A stretch of DNA of 15,151 nt, from contig JBEKMO010000106.1 in NCBI GenBank assembly GCA_050008465.1, positions 1-15,151 on the forward strand. Reading direction: 5' to 3'. The DNA is from Fen-330 sp050008465. GTDB taxonomy: Bacteria; Acidobacteriota; Terriglobia; Bryobacterales; Bryobacteraceae. Positions 14,439 to 15,151 of the stretch are shown piece by piece. A model generated the notes under the pieces. The model saw nothing but the letters and a program-made list of their open reading frames with translations, searched no databases and was not told the origin of the DNA. The position numbers and the translations under genes are program-made. The stretch's first letter is position 1. Each line of letters opens with the position of its first letter.

Positions 14439-14981
14439 TTACTGCCCGTAGCAGACCTGGCCCCGGTAGCGCAACACGAGGGTAAGGTTGGTGAAATCCG
14501 CCGCCCCGAAGCACTCAATGCTGCCCGTTGCATTCTCGTACTTGCCGGTTCCGCCGTTGATCTCGGCTATGTAGTCCCCCCAGCGCACTGCCACGACATC
14601 GGCCGCCGGTGCGGACGCCCCGGGGGGCGTCACCGCGCTGGGCTTCAGGTGGGCCACCTTGAACTTGATCGTGTCGCCCTGGGAAGTGACCCAGTAGTGC
14701 TGGACATCGTAGCCGGCTGAAAAGCTCCCGCCGAGGATTGTCGCGGCCACCGCGCCTTGGAGGTCGCCGAACACCGGGCCCAAGTTGGTCCCGTTGGTCG
14801 CGGTCGGGAGCGCGATCGCATTGATGTTCGTCATCAGCACTCCGGCGACGGGTTCGCAGACGACGAACTTCGCATTCAAGTTGGGGCTGTCCCTGAACAT
14901 TTTGGGGTTGTCCGCGGCCCACGCCGGAAGAGACACAACCAGCGAAAGAACCAAAAGCATCACAAAACCACTCCGTTTCAT
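14439..14981 (-). CDS. Small secreted protein of unknown function, possibly allene-oxide-cyclase/dirigent-like barrel
   Basis: A 180-residue protein with a clear Sec signal peptide (MKRSGFVMLLVLSLVVSLPAWA, cleavage near residue 22-23). The mature part is rich in beta-prone stretches and glycine turns, with three cysteines (42, 157, 177) and a C-terminal GTGKYENATGSIECFG segment (144-159). A turn of the GTGKYxxAxG type occurs in allene-oxide-cyclase and dirigent-like barrels, so a lipocalin-like fold is possible, but this is a weak resemblance and no function is claimed. ATG 14981 is chosen over longer options because AAGGAGA (14988-14994) sits six bases upstream and the signal peptide begins there. 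It appears monocistronic; the 170 bases upstream hold no other gene and no promoter I could place firmly. Confidence 0.8.
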   Translation of the reverse strand: MKRSGFVMLLVLSLVVSLPAWAADNPKMFRDSPNLNAKFVVCEPVAGVLMTNINAIALPTATNGTNLGPVFGDLQGAVAATILGGSFSAGYDVQHYWVTSQGDTIKFKVAHLKPSAVTPPGASAPAADVVAVRWGDYIAEINGGTGKYENATGSIECFGAADFTNLTLVLRYRGQVCYGQ

Positions 14982-14987
14982 ATGTGT

Positions 14988-14994
14988 TCTCCTT
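14988..14994 (-). promoter_or_regulatory. Ribosome binding site of the small secreted protein gene
   Basis: AAGGAGA on the minus strand, six bases before the ATG at 14981. It fixes that start over the longer frame reaching 15143. Confidence 0.8.
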
Positions 14995-15001
14995 TTTTGA
15001 C

Positions 15002-15024
15002 CCGGAAACTGCGGGACAATCCCC
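15002..15024 (-). repeat. Possible degenerate third copy of the RAYT end sequence
   Basis: On the minus strand this reads GGGGA...GTTTCCGG over 23 bases and matches the left RAYT repeat at 16 positions, mostly in the two outer blocks. It lies in the leader of the small secreted protein gene. The match is weak enough that coincidence is possible. Confidence 0.25.
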
Positions 15025-15151
15025 GATACGCGAATGGCCTGAATTCGCCGCCCGGTTATCCTGTGTCTCCGGGTCCATCTGGAAAGACGGAAAGCGGCAA
15101 CCAAAACAACAAAGGCATCCGATGATATACTGATACCGGCCAAGTTAGAGC

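Noticed and set aside
13686..14720. 344-codon plus-strand frame opposite the transposase and the small secreted protein gene
   Set aside because: It is antisense to two supported genes and runs through the RAYT palindromes; no domain features.
1..15151. CRISPR array, defence island, retron, tRNA or rRNA genes
   Set aside because: No regularly spaced repeats, reverse transcriptase, nuclease/helicase sets, tRNA cloverleaf ends or rRNA-like stretches were seen; the only mobile gene is the RAYT.

Overview
The window looks like high-GC chromosomal DNA from an acidobacterium of the Bryobacterales/Solibacter type. This rests on a secreted protein carrying the domain known as TIGR03437 (the 'Solibacter' domain), a secreted GH106-type glycosidase, a REP-associated transposase unit, and strong G/C bias at third codon positions. 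The organism assignment is inference from gene content; no rRNA or tRNA is visible.

Layout. (1) 3-2495, plus strand: the C-terminal two thirds of cobalamin-dependent methionine synthase (metH), cut by the left window edge. (2) 2696-8600, plus strand: a tight operon, rpiB - pgm - glgP - HAD phosphatase - zwf'. Phosphorylase releases glucose-1-phosphate from storage glucan, Pgm converts it to glucose-6-phosphate, and G6PDH and RpiB belong to the pentose phosphate pathway. zwf stops after 159 codons at a rearrangement breakpoint. (3) 8486-9562, minus strand: a secreted TIGR03437 protein whose 3' end is cut at the same breakpoint and runs into antisense zwf. (4) 9663-9707: a small in-frame copy of the metH 3' terminus with its own stop codon. 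With the metH end it forms a 22-bp perfect direct repeat bracketing a segment of about 7.2 kb. (5) 9702-13586, minus strand: GH106 glycosidase, then a TetR regulator, then a Tat-exported flavodoxin. A perfect 15-bp palindrome lies between tetR and the flavodoxin gene. (6) 13572-14387: a RAYT (Y1/HUH) transposase gene bracketed by 23-bp imperfect inverted repeats. One of these repeats supplies the start codon and first five codons of the GH106 gene. (7) 14439-14981, minus strand: a small secreted protein of unknown function, followed by a 16-bp perfect hairpin.

The recurring theme is rearrangement. The carbohydrate operon is embedded between a duplicated metH end and a breakpoint that breaks two genes, and a transposase unit has rebuilt the 5' end of a neighbouring gene. 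I see no CRISPR array, defence system, prophage, integrase, rRNA or tRNA. No stretch longer than about 200 bases lacks a gene. The breakpoints are real in this sequence, but a chimeric assembly cannot be excluded from sequence alone.
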